From NCBI GenBank assembly GCA_947069175.1, contig CAMTDV010000017.1:48989137-49053136 (forward strand): a DNA stretch of 64,000 nt, read 5' to 3'. The position numbers were made by a program, and so were the translations under genes. The notes under the pieces were generated by a model. That model worked only from the letters and a program-made list of their open reading frames with translations. It had not been told where the DNA came from and searched no databases. Shown here piece after piece: positions 33,895 to 46,880 of this stretch (positions are counted from its first letter, which is position 1; each line of letters starts with the position of its first letter). The DNA is from Scalesia atractyloides (lineage: Eukaryota > Streptophyta > Magnoliopsida > Asterales > Asteraceae).

Positions 33895-36824
33895 TGTAAC
33901 CATTGTGGAAAATTTCGAACTTTCAAAAAAACTCTTTCTTTTGGAAGTAATTCGTTATCTGATACTTAAACGTAATCAGTTTAACGTGACGTACACACAG
34001 GGACAAGGACACAAGCTACACATACCCTAAATACCCTTTACATAACTTAGACATAAGTTTTGAAGGGTTAGGTATGACAAAAACACATTTATACAAGTCT
34101 ATGGACCATTTTTTGACAAACTGCAAAAGTCTGCCCAAACCTCCAGCATACAAACCATGTGTACAAATCCAAACATTTTTATTCAATAAAATCTTGCATT
34201 TTATTGGTAAGAATGCAAAAATGTCAATCGTTGCACAATTTCAGTCATTTTTTATACTTTATTTGCGAAACGTGTAACCGTACAACCGAAAGAAACGATA
34301 TCCATGAATTTCTGGACAAAATCCAAGTTACACGTGCCTTAACACCTTTATATAGCCTAAATATTAGGTTATAAGGGGTTAAAAGTAACAAAATGCGACA
34401 ATACAAGTCCACGGGCCAAATCTGAAGTCCAGGGACCAAATCTGCCAAAAGAAAAATTTGGCCCCCAGACTTGGATGTGGACCGTATCCACTTTTCCAAA
34501 CGGTCCGTATCCAGTGCCCGGCATAGCAGAAACTTGGCAGCTCCTTGTTTCATGCCTTAGCCTCCAAGCTAGCGATTTTTCCAGGTTTTTGCCTCCATTT
34601 GACATTTGTTATGACATCCCTCTGATCATGACACATCAAGGGACACTTGGCTTGATCTTGTGAGCTAATGATGACTATAAATAGCTAAGAACTTTGCCCA
34701 TTTCAACTTGCTCATTTCACATCTCTTTCTCCCACTCTCTTGGAGCTTGTTTCCAGTCATTGGAAGCATCTTACTGAGCTCTTATAGTGTTCCTCAACAC
34801 AAGGAAGTGCTCTATCCTGGTCTCTTTCAATTGTTTTAGCTATTTTGAGCTCAAAGTCAAACAGTTTGACTACCTGTTTGACTTTCGGTTCTGACCATTA
34901 TTGGTTAAATCAAAGTTCAATTGAACTTTGCAACGTGATCGTACTCACAAAGGTATTAATCCCTTGCGATTGCACCTTCCGATTACCACGTTTACTAGGC
35001 GAAGTGACGAGTCAAAGTTTTGGTCAAAGATGCGCATAAGTGCATTTTACGACGAAACTATTTTCGGGTATTAAAACTCCAAGTTTTGATACCAAATTAG
35101 TTTTATAACTTAGTTAGACATGTTCCAACATGTCTAACTCGTCACTTCTAGTTAGTGCTTTTATTTGGGTCGTAAGTCGAGCGGTTTGACCACCGCTTTG
35201 ACTTTCGAATCTGACCCATTTGGTCAATCTTTGGAGTCGACCAAGCACATTTTGTGACCATAGTTGTAAAGGGAATAACCCTCTGAGGTTATACCTTATG
35301 GTCATAAGGTTTGATTAGTTATACGATGAGTCGATTTTTATGTACTTTAAATTGACCAAAACGCCATTTTTGCGCATAAAATGGTTTTAAGCATATGTAA
35401 CCAAAGTTTTAACATCTAAACTGATGTTATAACATAATAAAACATGTTTTGGCACATAAGACTCATCATATGACATATTTGACCATCTGATCATATAATT
35501 ATGCTTATAACCCGTTAAAGTAGCATAAACTACTTTAACGAGTCATAACGAGTCAAAAGCACTTAGGATCCTTTCCAAATAAGAATGTTAAGCTTATTAA
35601 ACCATATCATACGAGTCCCAACACTCGTTTGGTTTGTAAGACTTCATTCTATCCGAATACTCCGATTTAAGTCTCAACACACTAACATAGTTATCCGACA
35701 CATCAGGACACGTTTGAGCTTTGTTTATTCCAATGATTCAAGGACACTTACACAATTCCAAGTGAGTATATAATTCCCCTCTTTTATGTTTTCCAAATGT
35801 TTTGTGGTGATTCATATGTGCCTATCACTATTTTCATGATTTCAAAACCATATGATTCTATATACCTAGTACTTTATCCATTAACGATTTGAATATGTTA
35901 CCTATGGATTAAATAATGATTTTCAAAATTTGTAAGACCCTTGTTGGTGCGTAATTGTATTCATGCCTAAAATACATTCATTAACAATCATCAACCCGAT
36001 TGGTAGTATGATATAGCGCTATAGGACTTGACACCTCATTCCCGCTTCCTAGGTTTGTTTGGAAGTTTGATTAGGAAATGTCAGAAACCAAGTTTACCCC
36101 AAATAGATTTACGTGGTAAATTTATAACGTCAGCGAATAAGGTTTAAATGTATTACCAAACGACCACAATGTGTTCATACAAAGTTTTCCATAAAGTTTA
36201 TCTTTTATTGACTTCAAAAACCAAAGTATAGTTTGATATACTACCGATTCTCTTATGCATACACCAAAGTATATTTTGATATACTACCAATTCTATTATT
36301 TCAAAAACTAAAGTATATTTTGATATACTACCAATTCTATTATTCAAAACCAAAGTATATTTTGATATACCACCAATTCTATTATTTCAAAACCAAAATA
36401 TATTTTTGCATATACTAGAAATCTTTTTTTATCAAAAAGCAAAGTATTTTTTACACCAATTTTACTCTAGGATTCATGGCTACTTTGAAATCGTTTAATC
36501 TTTTTCTTTTAATATCCAAAACCATGAATCTAAATTACAAAACCTATGTTACTCACAGACATTTTTATGCTATCGTGTTATTTTCACATATATTTCAGGT
36601 ACTATTATGTGATGATTGTTAACGCATGCTACACATAGGATGGACTCGGGCCTTAACTTACCTTAAAACTAGAAAGATAATTGTTTGTTTGTTTCAAAAC
36701 AATATAACATATTAATTCAATAAAACAAAACTTTAAATACCATGTGTTGTGAAACAATTTCTTGTAACGTGACTCCCCGATGCTTCCACCGCGGTTTGTT
36801 GTATTACGCGATCGCGGTGCTACA
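33895..36824 (+). repeat. Complete solo LTR 'H' (Ty3/gypsy type, 2,930 bp)
   Basis: Starts TGTAACCATTGTGG and ends GCGGTGCTACA, flanked by the perfect TSD AAAAT (33,890-33,894 and 36,825-36,829). No internal region follows, so it is a solo LTR left by recombination between two LTRs. A TATAAATA box at 34,676-34,683 gives + sense. It is homologous to G (1-2,924). Its many short ORFs are not supported. Confidence 0.88.
36222..36420. repeat. Tandem repeat, ~45-bp unit, in LTR H
   Basis: Five diverged copies of a unit containing AAAGTATATTTTGATATACTA, itself an imperfect palindrome, separated by CCAATTCTATTATTTCAAAA. They lie in the 3' part of LTR H and have no coding meaning. Confidence 0.9.
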
Positions 36825-37077
36825 AAAATGGTGATCACTATTCGATTTTGAGTACAAGTCTATAACACTAGATTAAAATACGTAAGAATAAGTTCTGTTT
36901 AAGTGATAAAAATCACAATATAAGTGATGCAAATTAAGCCGATCTTATGACATTTTGACACTTAAAAAAACTGCATTCCTATCCTAGGCATATCTTACTA
37001 TTTGCACTGATCTATATCTATTTCCCTGTGCTTTATCAATTCTGCTTGTTTATTCCCAGGTGTGTATCGCGTGATAT

Positions 37078-37905
37078 TAGGTTGTTCACGAGTCGAGCGG
37101 ACCTTTGCTCGTGATTGGCTCGTTTACAAACCGAACCGAGCGGAGCGACTCATTTAAACTCGAGCCTCAAATCAAGCGAGCATTTTCCAAGCAGAAAATA
37201 TTTCGAGCGAGCGTCGAGCGAAGTTCGAGCAATTTGGAAAATGCTGTCACCCGATTTAAATTTTCTGTGAGAGATAGTAACAATGTTGGGTCTCAAGTTT
37301 TATGTCTTTAAAAATAGGCACATCTCATGCCACATTATTTTTCTTATGAATAACAATGTTGTGACCGAAGATGATCATATTGCATGAACAATGACGTCGA
37401 GAGAAAGAGACGATCTACTTAGAGTAACGGCATGAAACATCGAGGCGATGAGCAGACTGTTGTTTACCAGTTTAGAGTTTAACTTTTAGATTTGATATTA
37501 ATTTTTTTATTAGCGTGATTGGGCTAATAAGTATGGATATAGTTGTAAATTTGTATATAGTGGAACAAAATCTAATAGAGTGATATATATAAAACTATAA
37601 ATTTAATTTTTATTTAAGTATATATGTATGTGTCTATATATAGGTGTGTGTGTATATATATAATTTATATTTGTGTATATATATGTGTGTGTATATACAT
37701 GTTTATATATGTAGGTGTATATGAATATATATTACTTATTAAAAATAATAATTCGAGCCGAACTGAGCCGAGCGGACCTTTGCTTATGTTTGGCTCGTTT
37801 ACAAACCGAATTGAGCAGAGTGGCTCGTTTACAACCGAGCGTCAAATCGAACGAGCAATTTCCAAGCAATTTCTGAACAAGCGTCGAGCGGTTTGAACAG
37901 CCCTA
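37078..37905. mobile_element. Non-autonomous hAT transposon, 828 bp
   Basis: Flanked by the perfect 8-bp TSD CGTGATAT (37,070-37,077 and 37,906-37,913). Terminal inverted repeats are imperfect: left TAGGTTGTTCACG, right end read inward TAGGGCTGTTCAAACC. Inside both ends are related subterminal blocks with GAGCGGACCTTTGCT and GGCTCGTTTACAAACCGAA. Between them lies a TATATGTGTG-rich microsatellite (37,617-37,735). An 8-bp TSD, TAGGG-type ends and no transposase ORF fit a hAT deletion derivative or MITE. Confidence 0.87.
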
Positions 37906-37913
37906 CGTGATAT

Positions 37914-40277
37914 TGATAAGAGAGCATCCTATAACTTGCTTGGCTTTAACATTAAATTTAAATAATGTGGCGTACATAATGGGATGAACCTATTCAGAAA
38001 TAACTTTCTAGGTTGGTTTCTTGCTAGCGTGTTATGTGTATTAGGCATCACTAACACTTTTAAGCTTATTTTTTCTTTTATATCTAGGTATAACTCATCC
38101 TAATGCGCTCCTAACTTTCAAACAAATTTTTCAAAATTATAGTAATTGAAGTTATGATGACTACCATAGTTTACACTTTGTTAAATTTTTATAAATTGTA
38201 TATTTAGAATTTAAAATATATTTAATAAAAATAGTACAAAATGTGTATTAAACCATAAAGAGGTGTTCTATTAATACCATTATTGAATATGGGTTTAGAT
38301 GTTATATTTATTTGTTCATGATTAAGCTAAAGGGCGTGAGGTCATGGTTGGAACATGATTCGCCATGTTGGAACATGAATAGAATGCTGCACCACCCCTT
38401 TGCTTGATCCACCATAGTTCCTAGTTTCCATTTTTCAAGATTCCTTTCCTTTTTTGAGACAAAAAGAAATTAAAATAAATAAAAGGATAGTGGTTTGAAT
38501 CATGACCACACCCTTAGGTAATGGTTTTAGATGATGGGATAGAGGTGAATGACATGACGATGACGTGAAGGGTTATGGTGGTTATACGACTATCTCCATT
38601 GGTGACCTTTGTATAGGTTTATTGCCACTTATTAAAATATTAGTGGTTGTACTAAAATTAAAAAAAAAAGAAAAAAGAAAGTGAAGCCAACGACTAGGTC
38701 ATGACGCAAAACCATATCCACTTATCCAAACATGATTGGTGCACCATTTTTTATTATTTACTAATTCCCCCATCAATTTAATTACTTAAATAACCTTTTA
38801 TAATTAATCTTATAAGAAAAACTAAATACACAATATTTCTTAAAATAATTTTGTGAACATCCCGATATAAATTTTATTAAAAACAAATTTTGTTAATTAA
38901 TTTAAAATAAATATTTATTTATAAAAGTTGGTTTAGGTTGGGTTGTTAATGGGTATAAAAGGTTGGGTTGTGTAGATGGAAGAAAGAGAAATTAGTTTTT
39001 TATTAAAGGTTGAGTTGAGTTGGATCATGAATGTAAATAGTTTAAGAGTCATGACCACATCCTATACTCTAATAGGTAAATAATTACCTTTTAGAGAATT
39101 AAGCAAATTTGAGATTAAAATAAATATCTTTTTTATTTATTTTGTAAATAACATAGTTAAATGGAGACAAGTTTCATACAAAAAAGTTCCATCACTTTAA
39201 GTACACAGTGATTGACTGATGTGAATATATTCTCAAGTATACATTTTCAAAGCGACACACGGTGTAAATGTTTAGGGCATAAACCAAAGGTGCCAAGCAT
39301 AATTTAACTATTACTTTAAGCTAATTAGACGAAGAATATTTCATGTGGTTTTTCTTTATTCATATTTTTTAGGCTTTAAATTTAAAATGTTAGATGTTAC
39401 AGGTAATATGGTTTTAGTTTTGCAACAAGTTTAAGATTTAACACTAGCTTTTAATAATTTTCTATTAAGTTTTTTTGTAAAATGACTATATTCCATTTTT
39501 ATAAACTTAAGAAACAACTCATATTAATTTACTTGTAATCTATACTATACTATGTAACAATAGATATAAGGATAATAAAAAAGTAATTTTAGATAATTAT
39601 AAGACTTTAAGTATTATAACTTTTAAAACATATGGTACAATACTTTAAAATATTTTTGACTTTTAAACCAACTAGCCCTCCTGTCCCATGATTTTTAAAC
39701 AACCATAACTTTTTTCAAACGTCAGTATTTTTTAAAATTATCTATATTACGCTATTATACATATAAGGAGACCAAAAATGTAATTTCAAAAAATTTTAAG
39801 ACTTTAAATAATACAACCTCAAAAATATATTAAAAACAAAATTAGATAGGACGTGACTAGGTCCAAATGTCCATGCGAAAGGCTAAAAAATTACACGTTC
39901 AGTCTCACTTGGTCGCTAATAGATGGCCATCTATTTTCAAGGTCAAGTCATTTCATATGACTTCAATGTGAATGATTATTATCATTTTGGGCCATATTTT
40001 CTTTTTCTATAAATCATCTCTCATTATTCCTTCTTCCTTGACTATTTCATAATTCTTTTTCCTCTACATTGTATCCTACGAATCTTTTAATAATGGCGAT
40101 TTTTTACAGTCAAAGGTTGTTTATGGTCCCACCATCATTGGTTAGTCATAGCTCTGATTGTCGTTTCTACTATTTTTTTTTATCAGTAAGCAACTAAGCG
40201 ATACATACTTGTTCTCATGGTGAAATCAGTTAGATATGTCTTGGTAAATCGTGAAGGGATAACATCAATAGTATTAA
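37914..40277. other. AT-rich intergenic DNA
   Basis: 2.4 kb with no ORF, repeat or RNA gene that I can support. There are poly-A rich runs (38,650-38,690), several short T-rich tracts and two similar paragraphs near 39,560 and 39,770 sharing TAATTTYARAWAATT and GACTTTAA patterns, which may be an old local duplication. Confidence 0.5.
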
Positions 40278-40560
40278 CCTTTCATTTAAGTGGAATAAAT
40301 GGGTGCACATGAAGGTGAATGAATATTATACATGCAAGTTAACATAAATGGATGGAGTTCCTACTATTGAACCCTTGGTGAGGATAAGAATACAGTTCGA
40401 ATCTAGTGTTTGTCCAATGTGTGGGGACGGAGTGGAGACGCCTTAGCATCTTCTTACTACGTGTTATTTTTCTTTAGTAGTGTGGCAATTCATTAACAGG
40501 TGGTGTGTGTTACCTCCTATCTTCGCATTTGTTATAAAGGATCTTAACAAAAGAGACACT
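40278..40560 (+). pseudogene. L1-type LINE relic (zf-RVT end)
   Basis: Conceptual translation on the + strand reads FKWNKWVHMKVNEYYTCKL, then after a stop SSVCPMCGDGVETP, HLLTTCYFSLVVWQFINRW. This pattern (WNxWVPxKVN, then CPxCGxxxEThxHLfxxCxfSxxVW) is that of the C-terminal zf-RVT region of plant L1-type non-LTR retrotransposons. Only ~280 bp remain and stops interrupt it; there is no upstream RT. Confidence 0.72.
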
Positions 40561-41341
40561 AGAAAGAAAAACGTTACATGCATTCATATCGATTTCATGT
40601 TGGTGTATTTGAAAAACCTAAAATGATAAAGAGTTTTTACAAATAAATCGACTTTCATATCGAAGCTACTTGAAGACACCAAGAAAATGATTTGTCGAAA
40701 TCAATTGTCATGACATTACAAGAGAACCATCCGTGTAATTAACTCGTAACGGAATAAATTAAGGGGCACATATTAATTAGGTATATTAATTGGCCAACCA
40801 TAGTTTTTCTCTTTTTTTCCATAGATTATAAAAAATCTTTTCATTAAAGGGTCTAAAACATTCTCTTGTCCATGATAATAAAGAAATCAAACCACAGGAA
40901 AAAACAACCAAAGAAGAACGACAATCGAGAGCCTTAGCTCCACTAAAATAGTGGGAAATTAGCATAAAAATCATCAAGATAGTCAACACACCCACCCCAT
41001 TATCCTTTCGTCTTCAACATTTGAGTCTTCCACTCCACTGAAAGAGCTGGCTCAGATCCTTTTCTCACATGCCATCCACACAGATACATACCTACATAAT
41101 CTTTACTTTACTTTACTTTACTTCACCTTCTTGCATACTGTTTCCTGTTTTTAGTGAAAGATGCTAGTTTAAATTAATGGGTTTGTGTTTTTAAGTATTC
41201 TTGTTGCTTTTTCACTTTATATTCCTTAAAAATACAACCTTTATTGCTGCTATCTATGGATTTGAAGGTCTTGTCTATATATCAGTTTCTATCAAATTAC
41301 CACTTTTTCAGAGGATGGTGTTAGGTTGATTAGTGAGTGCC
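40561..41341 (+). promoter_or_regulatory. Upstream region and 5' leader of the GLR gene
   Basis: No gene is seen here. A CTTTA repeat lies at 41,098-41,122 and TCTATATATC near 41,273-41,282 could be a TATA element. CTTTTTCAG at 41,303-41,311 has the look of a 3' splice site, so the 5' untranslated region may contain an intron; transcript data would decide. Confidence 0.4.
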
Positions 41342-44300
41342 ATGAGGGGTTGTTTAGTGATGTTAGTGTTTGTGGTGATGTTTGGGAGATTGTTAGTTGT
41401 GTTTTCGAAGAAGACGGATACGGTGAACATTGGGGCTATTATGGTTGTCAAAACCATTAATGGGAGGGTCTCAACCATTGCCATGAAGGCAGCTGTGGAT
41501 GATGTTAATTCTGATCCCAATGTTTTGCCCGGAAAAACATTGAGTCTTTCGATCCATGATGCAAACTTCAGTGGCTTCCTCAGTATTGTTGGTGGTAAGT
41601 AAGGTTACTCTTTTTAAAGAAATCAGTTTAGTAAGGTTAATGAAATCAGTTTATAAACTAAGGTTGCTAAAAGAAAATCAGTTTATTCATGATTAATTAA
41701 TTTAGAAAGGATTGGATGTGTGTTTTGAAGTGATTATTTGAGTAACGGAGTTTTTAGTGTCTGTGTAACATGGTTCTGCTTCTCTGATATTCAGGTCAAA
41801 TAATCCGTTGTTTTACCCTTATTGTCTATGCTACTTCCTTACAAGTTGTTAGTTTTTGGTAGGGGTGGCAATCGTCTCGGGTTGATGGTTTAATTGATGA
41901 ACCTGAACATGACCCTTGTATTTACTCCTGGCATATAAATCAGCGCTAACTCAGATACACTTACAAATAATGTAATCCAGTTATCTAAACGGGTCTGCGG
42001 GTTTATAATTGGGATTAACACTTGGTGGGTTTCACAGGCTGACGGGTTGGGTTAACAAGTTGACCTTACAAAAATATATTTTTTTAGTTCTTAATTCTAA
42101 TTTTAAACTTTTTGACCTTTTTAATTGAACGGTTAACCTGAACACGAGTTGTTTGTTAAACAGGCTAGACATGACAACCCAAAACCTTATTGTTTTCATG
42201 ACCGGTTCGAAATTGCCACCCTAGTCTCTAAGGGTCAAACAATGCGATCTATACTCCAACACCAAAAGTTATCCTGTATTGTTTAGCTCATTATTGGGCT
42301 CGGACCCGATATGGTTTCACGAGCTTTAGGTATGTTGGGCTTTCATATAACCTTTCCTTATAAAAGAAGGGACACCATGAAGAGTTCCTTTGCCATCCTT
42401 TCTCATTCAAGTGTGCTTAAGTACAATACAGACTAACTGACTTAACTACCTGACTGTTAAGCTGGTTAAGTATTTACACACACACACACACACCTGTTAA
42501 CTGCTAATAATTACAATTAGACCCTTGACCCAGTTATGTTCTTTTTCAGCACTGGAGTATATGGAGGCTGATATAGTGGCTGTCATTGGTCCACATAGTT
42601 CTGTGATGGCTCATGTACTTTCAAATCTTGCAAATGAACTTCATGTCCCGTTTTTATCCTTCACAGCATTAGACCCCTCACTTTCGCCTCTTCAATACCC
42701 GTATTTCATCCAAACAGCCCCTAATGATCTTTATATGATGACCGCCATTGCTGAAATGATAAGTTATTTCGGTTATCATGAAGTAACCGCAATATATACA
42801 GATGATGACCAATTTAGGAACAGTATATACACGTTAGACGATGAACTATCTCAGAAACAGTGTAAGCTTTCTTACAAAGCGCCATTACCACCCGACGCCT
42901 CGCTAACTCCACAAGATATTCATGAAGCATTAGTCAACGTTCAGTCAATGGAATCTCGTGTCGTTGTTTTAAATACATACTCTAAAACGGGCCTTACGGT
43001 TTTTGCAACTGCTAAGAGGCTTGGCATGATGAAGAAAGGGTATATTTGGATTACAACCACTTGGTTATCAACTGTTTTGGATTCTACCGGTATTTCTTCT
43101 TCAAATGCATCAGTTTTACAAGGGGTTCTCACGCTTAGGCCCCACATACCAGATTCGGATAAAAAACGAGATTTTGAAAGACAGTGGAAGATATTGAGTA
43201 ACGGTTCAATCGGGTTGAATCCGTATGGCTTGTATGCTTATGATACAGTTTGGATGGTTGCACGCGCCCTTGACAAGTTTTTCAATGAAGGTGGCAATAT
43301 TTCTTTCTCTAGTGACGCCCGTTTAACTGGTTTAAAGGGTACACGAGGCTTGAATCTTGGAGCACTTAGTATTTTCGATGGAGGAAAACAGTTGCGTGCC
43401 AACTTATTGCAAACAAATATGAGTGGTCTAACCGGCCCGGTTGGGTTCAATCCTGACCAGTCTGTGATACGTCCTTCTTTTGATATAATCAACATAGTTG
43501 GGAACCAGGGTTTGGCTATTGGATACTGGTCGAACTACTCTGGGCTATCGGTTCAGCCTCCAGAGACTCTTTATGCAAAACCATCGAACTGTTCTTCTTC
43601 TAATCAACAGTTAAGACAGGTTGTATGGCCTGGGAACACAACAGAAAAGCCTCGTGGATGGGAATTTTCAAATAACGGGAGACCATTAAGGATTGGAGTT
43701 CCATTGAGAGTTAGTTTTAAAGAAATGGTTACACAGGTCAACGGTTCAAATGAAATTCATGGATTTAGCATAGATGTATTTCTTGCTGCAATAAAGTTGA
43801 TTCCATATCCGGTTCCTTATGAGTTTGTTAAATTTGGGGATGGTCACAAGAACCCGAGCTACACCGAGTTCGTGAATAAAGTTGCATACAATGTAAATAA
43901 AGTATAATACTCGGTCATGTCTTCTATAGTCTGTTTTGTTCTTTCCAAATATGATATTTTCAAATTTATGCAGGTCTTGGATGCTGCTGTTGGTGATATT
44001 GCGATCATCACTAACCGTACAAAGGTTGTTGACTTCACACAGCCATATATAGAATCAGGTTTAGTTGTAGTGGTCCCCGTAAAGAAACTAGACTCGAGTG
44101 CATGGGCTTTCTTGCGGCCTTTTACTCCACTAATGTGGACTGTCACCGCAGTTTTCTTCATCATAATTGGAGTTGTTGTGTGGATACTTGAACACAGGTT
44201 GAACGATGAATTTAGGGGCCCACCCAAGCAACAGTTAGTCACCATCTTGTGGTGAGCAGTTTTGATTGTAATGTGTCTTAATTTGTTTGCTTTCTGTTGA

Positions 44301-45538
44301 GATGCACAAGCTTTTTGTTGTTCATTTTGAACCAAGTATTGTTCTTGTTGTTTTGCAGGTTTACCTTGTCAACTATGTTTTTCTCACACAGTAAGTATCA
44401 AAACCTCTGACTGGCCATCTATTCTACTAGTGTCACTTTCAAACTATTAACTTATGAACGGGTCAAACTGAAATTTTTAGGAGAAAACACGGTGAGCACT
44501 CTTGGTCGACTGGTTCTCTTCATCTGGCTTTTTGTAGTTCTGATTATCAACTCAAGTTACACCGCCAGCCTTACATCCATTCTAACCGTTCAACAACTTT
44601 CATCTCCGATCAGAGGAATCGATTCATTGATCTCGACCAATGAACGCATTGGGTTTCAAGTAGGATCATTTGCTGAGAATTATATGATTGAAGAACTCAA
44701 CATACCAAAATCAAGACTTATGGCTCTTGGTTCCCCACAAGAATATGCTGAGAAACTTGGGGCAGGAATAGTTGCTGCCATTATTGATGAAAGACCTTAC
44801 ATTGATCTCTTCCTTTCAAATAACTGCCAGTTTCAAGTTGTTGGTCAAGAGTTCACTAAAAGCGGTTGGGGTTTTGTAAGTATTTCGGTTCACATATTAG
44901 TTACTATGTTGAAAAACGGGTTGGATCAGGTTAACCAGCCTACACTTTCATTTTCGTCAACAAAAAAATTACATGCAATGAACTTACACTTTCAACCCGT
45001 ACCCTTCCATAAAATATAACCCAGATTGACATACTCATAAGTAAATAGGTAGAAATTGTTGCTTCTCAGCTCTTCTACTAATCATTGTAGCTGTTGCTTT
45101 GACTTTTAAGGTCAAACTCTCTAATTCTTAATCTGATTAGTAAATTTTAATTGTTCACCTAGAATAAGAACAGAAAGCTACACTATATCATAACTTATAA
45201 CAAATAATGTGTGTCATGATAGTTTGCGTTAACTGCAATTATATTTATGATGATTTTGAATTTAAAATGTAGTAAGGTTGAGCCTAAAAGTCAAAGTTCT
45301 GTGATTGTTTTCTCAGGCATTTCCAAAGGACTCACCATTAGCCGTTGACATGTCAACTGCCATACTTACATTATCCGAGAATGGTGAGCTTCAAAAGATT
45401 CATGACTATTGGCTCAAGAGAAAAACCTGCAGCACACAAAACTCAGACTTGGACCAACTTCAACTAGAGAGCTTTTGGGACTCTTTCTCATCTTTGGGGT
45501 TGCATGTGCACTGGCTCTCCTTATATACTTTTGCATGA
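41342..45538 (+). CDS. GLR: Glutamate receptor-like channel, GLR3-type, frameshifted near the 3' end
   Basis: Plant GLRs are amino-acid-gated, Ca2+-permeable cation channels. Exons by GT-AG rule and phase: 41,342-41,594; 42,550-43,892; 43,974-44,251; 44,359-44,390; 44,481-44,875; 45,317 onward. The ATG at 41,342 opens a hydrophobic signal peptide (LVMLVFVVMFGRLLVVF). Residues ~30-400 are the LIVBP-like amino-terminal domain (EADIVAVIGPHSS, VTAIYTDDD), ~460-575 ligand-binding S1, ~586-604 M1 (TVTAVFFIIIGVVVW), ~615-636 the pore loop, ~643-668 M3 with SSYTASLTSILTVQQL, then S2. The frame then shifts at 45,477-45,479 and stops at 45,538 (840 aa), before M4; GLRs usually have ~900-950 aa. Length and SYTASLTS favour clade 3; the exact paralogue is not assigned. 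Confidence 0.9.
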
Positions 45539-45762
45539 TGATTCAGGAGTTCGGTAAACACTATTCTGAGCAACACGACCAGTCTTCTAAAAGTGGATCC
45601 GGTTCGGTGCGAAAGTTTTTATCTTTTGCAGATGAGAAAGAAGAGATATCAAAGAGCAAGCTAAAGAGAAAGAGAGAGATATCCATGTCTTACGTCAATG
45701 GTAGAGACGTTGACTCGAGGAATCGGTCAAACCGAATCCAAGCCGAGTTTGATGAAGAGTAA
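45477..45762 (+). pseudogene. GLR: GLR exon 6 tail out of frame (M4 and C-terminal tail)
   Basis: One frame over from the upstream exon, this stretch encodes GLFLIFGVACALALLIYF, a typical GLR M4 helix, and a cytosolic Ser/Lys-rich tail ending QAEFDEE at 45,762. The join sits at TTTTGGGACTC, where one more G would keep the frame. The tail remains open for ~95 codons. A 1-base error in a G run or a recent mutation is therefore more likely than an old pseudogene. Confidence 0.82.
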
Positions 45763-46177
45763 AATGTGAATAAATGATGAAACCAAATGCCTAGTGCAAA
45801 GAAAGAAATTTAGTAGTTTTGTATAGTCATAACATGAATGGAGGGGTAATTTGGTTAAGTATATGAATACAATATTTTTATATTTAGAATTAATTACATG
45901 CTTATTCCTATGGTAGGTCTATATTATGATTTTGGGTTTGGTTCTCACTAGATGGTACTTGACGCTTACAGTTTTAAATGACCAAAACACATCTAATGTT
46001 GGAAAACAAAAGGGCTAAATAAAGTATAAGGATTTTAAATAAAATAAAACTAAAAAAGGGGTAAGTTTCCTTTGACAACGAGTCTAAAGAGGATTCTTGG
46101 AGCTAAAGGGGCAAGTTTCCTTTGACAACGGAAGTTACAATGAAGAATCAGTGAGAATTTACAATTGATGTGAAACA

Positions 46178-46224
<47 letters not shown>

Positions 46225-46880
46225 GTTTACGAATCACGAGAAAGAAATGGTCTTAACACTACTGATGAGGCACCTGGCCAATGATGGCGTCTCCCTAATG
46301 GTATGGTTAACAAGGAGACAAAGTGAAGCTATGTGAAGATAACTTTGTTGATGACATTGTCACAATGAAAATGATGTGCCTCTAAATAAGGGATCCCTAT
46401 GAAATCCCTTGAGCCTTTTGAAATTCAAATTAGTGTTTAGTCAAATCATTCCAAGGTCAAGTGAGTTCGTACGTGTGAACTTTCAGTGTGCATATTCCCT
46501 GCACCTACGGCATCCTACAAATCACCACCCTGCTAAACTTGTTTAGCTAGGAAATCCTTTGTTATTGTGTAAATGTAATCAGTTTATATGTATATATGAT
46601 TTTTTAATGTATTAGGCCGTATTGATTGACTTAGGTTATTGGTAAGAGTATGATGTGTTGATGATGAAATAATCGTAACCAATTCAATTTATTTTGCTAC
46701 ATAACGAATTACTGATTTAGGGTATTAGCTAGTTAGTGATTGTCTGATCACCGGTCTTAACAAAAGAGCTGGTTGAGAGGATGAGATTTTTTTAGCTTAA
46801 GATTCGATGGGGTTATTTGAAGGACAAAAATAATTAAAATATTCCGGGATAAGATTCTTTTGCTTTTGGGGTTGGGGGGG
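45763..46880. other. GLR 3' flank, intergenic
   Basis: Contains the probable 3' untranslated region, with no polyadenylation signal I would insist on. A short direct repeat (GGGGYAAGTTTCCTTTGACAACG at ~46,058 and ~46,107) and an ATT microsatellite (46,178-46,221) lie here. No gene is seen. Confidence 0.6.

Noticed and set aside
43917..44255. Separate 112-codon gene inside the GLR
   Set aside because: It is GLR exon 3 with intron sequence in front; splice sites at 43,973 and 44,252 explain it.
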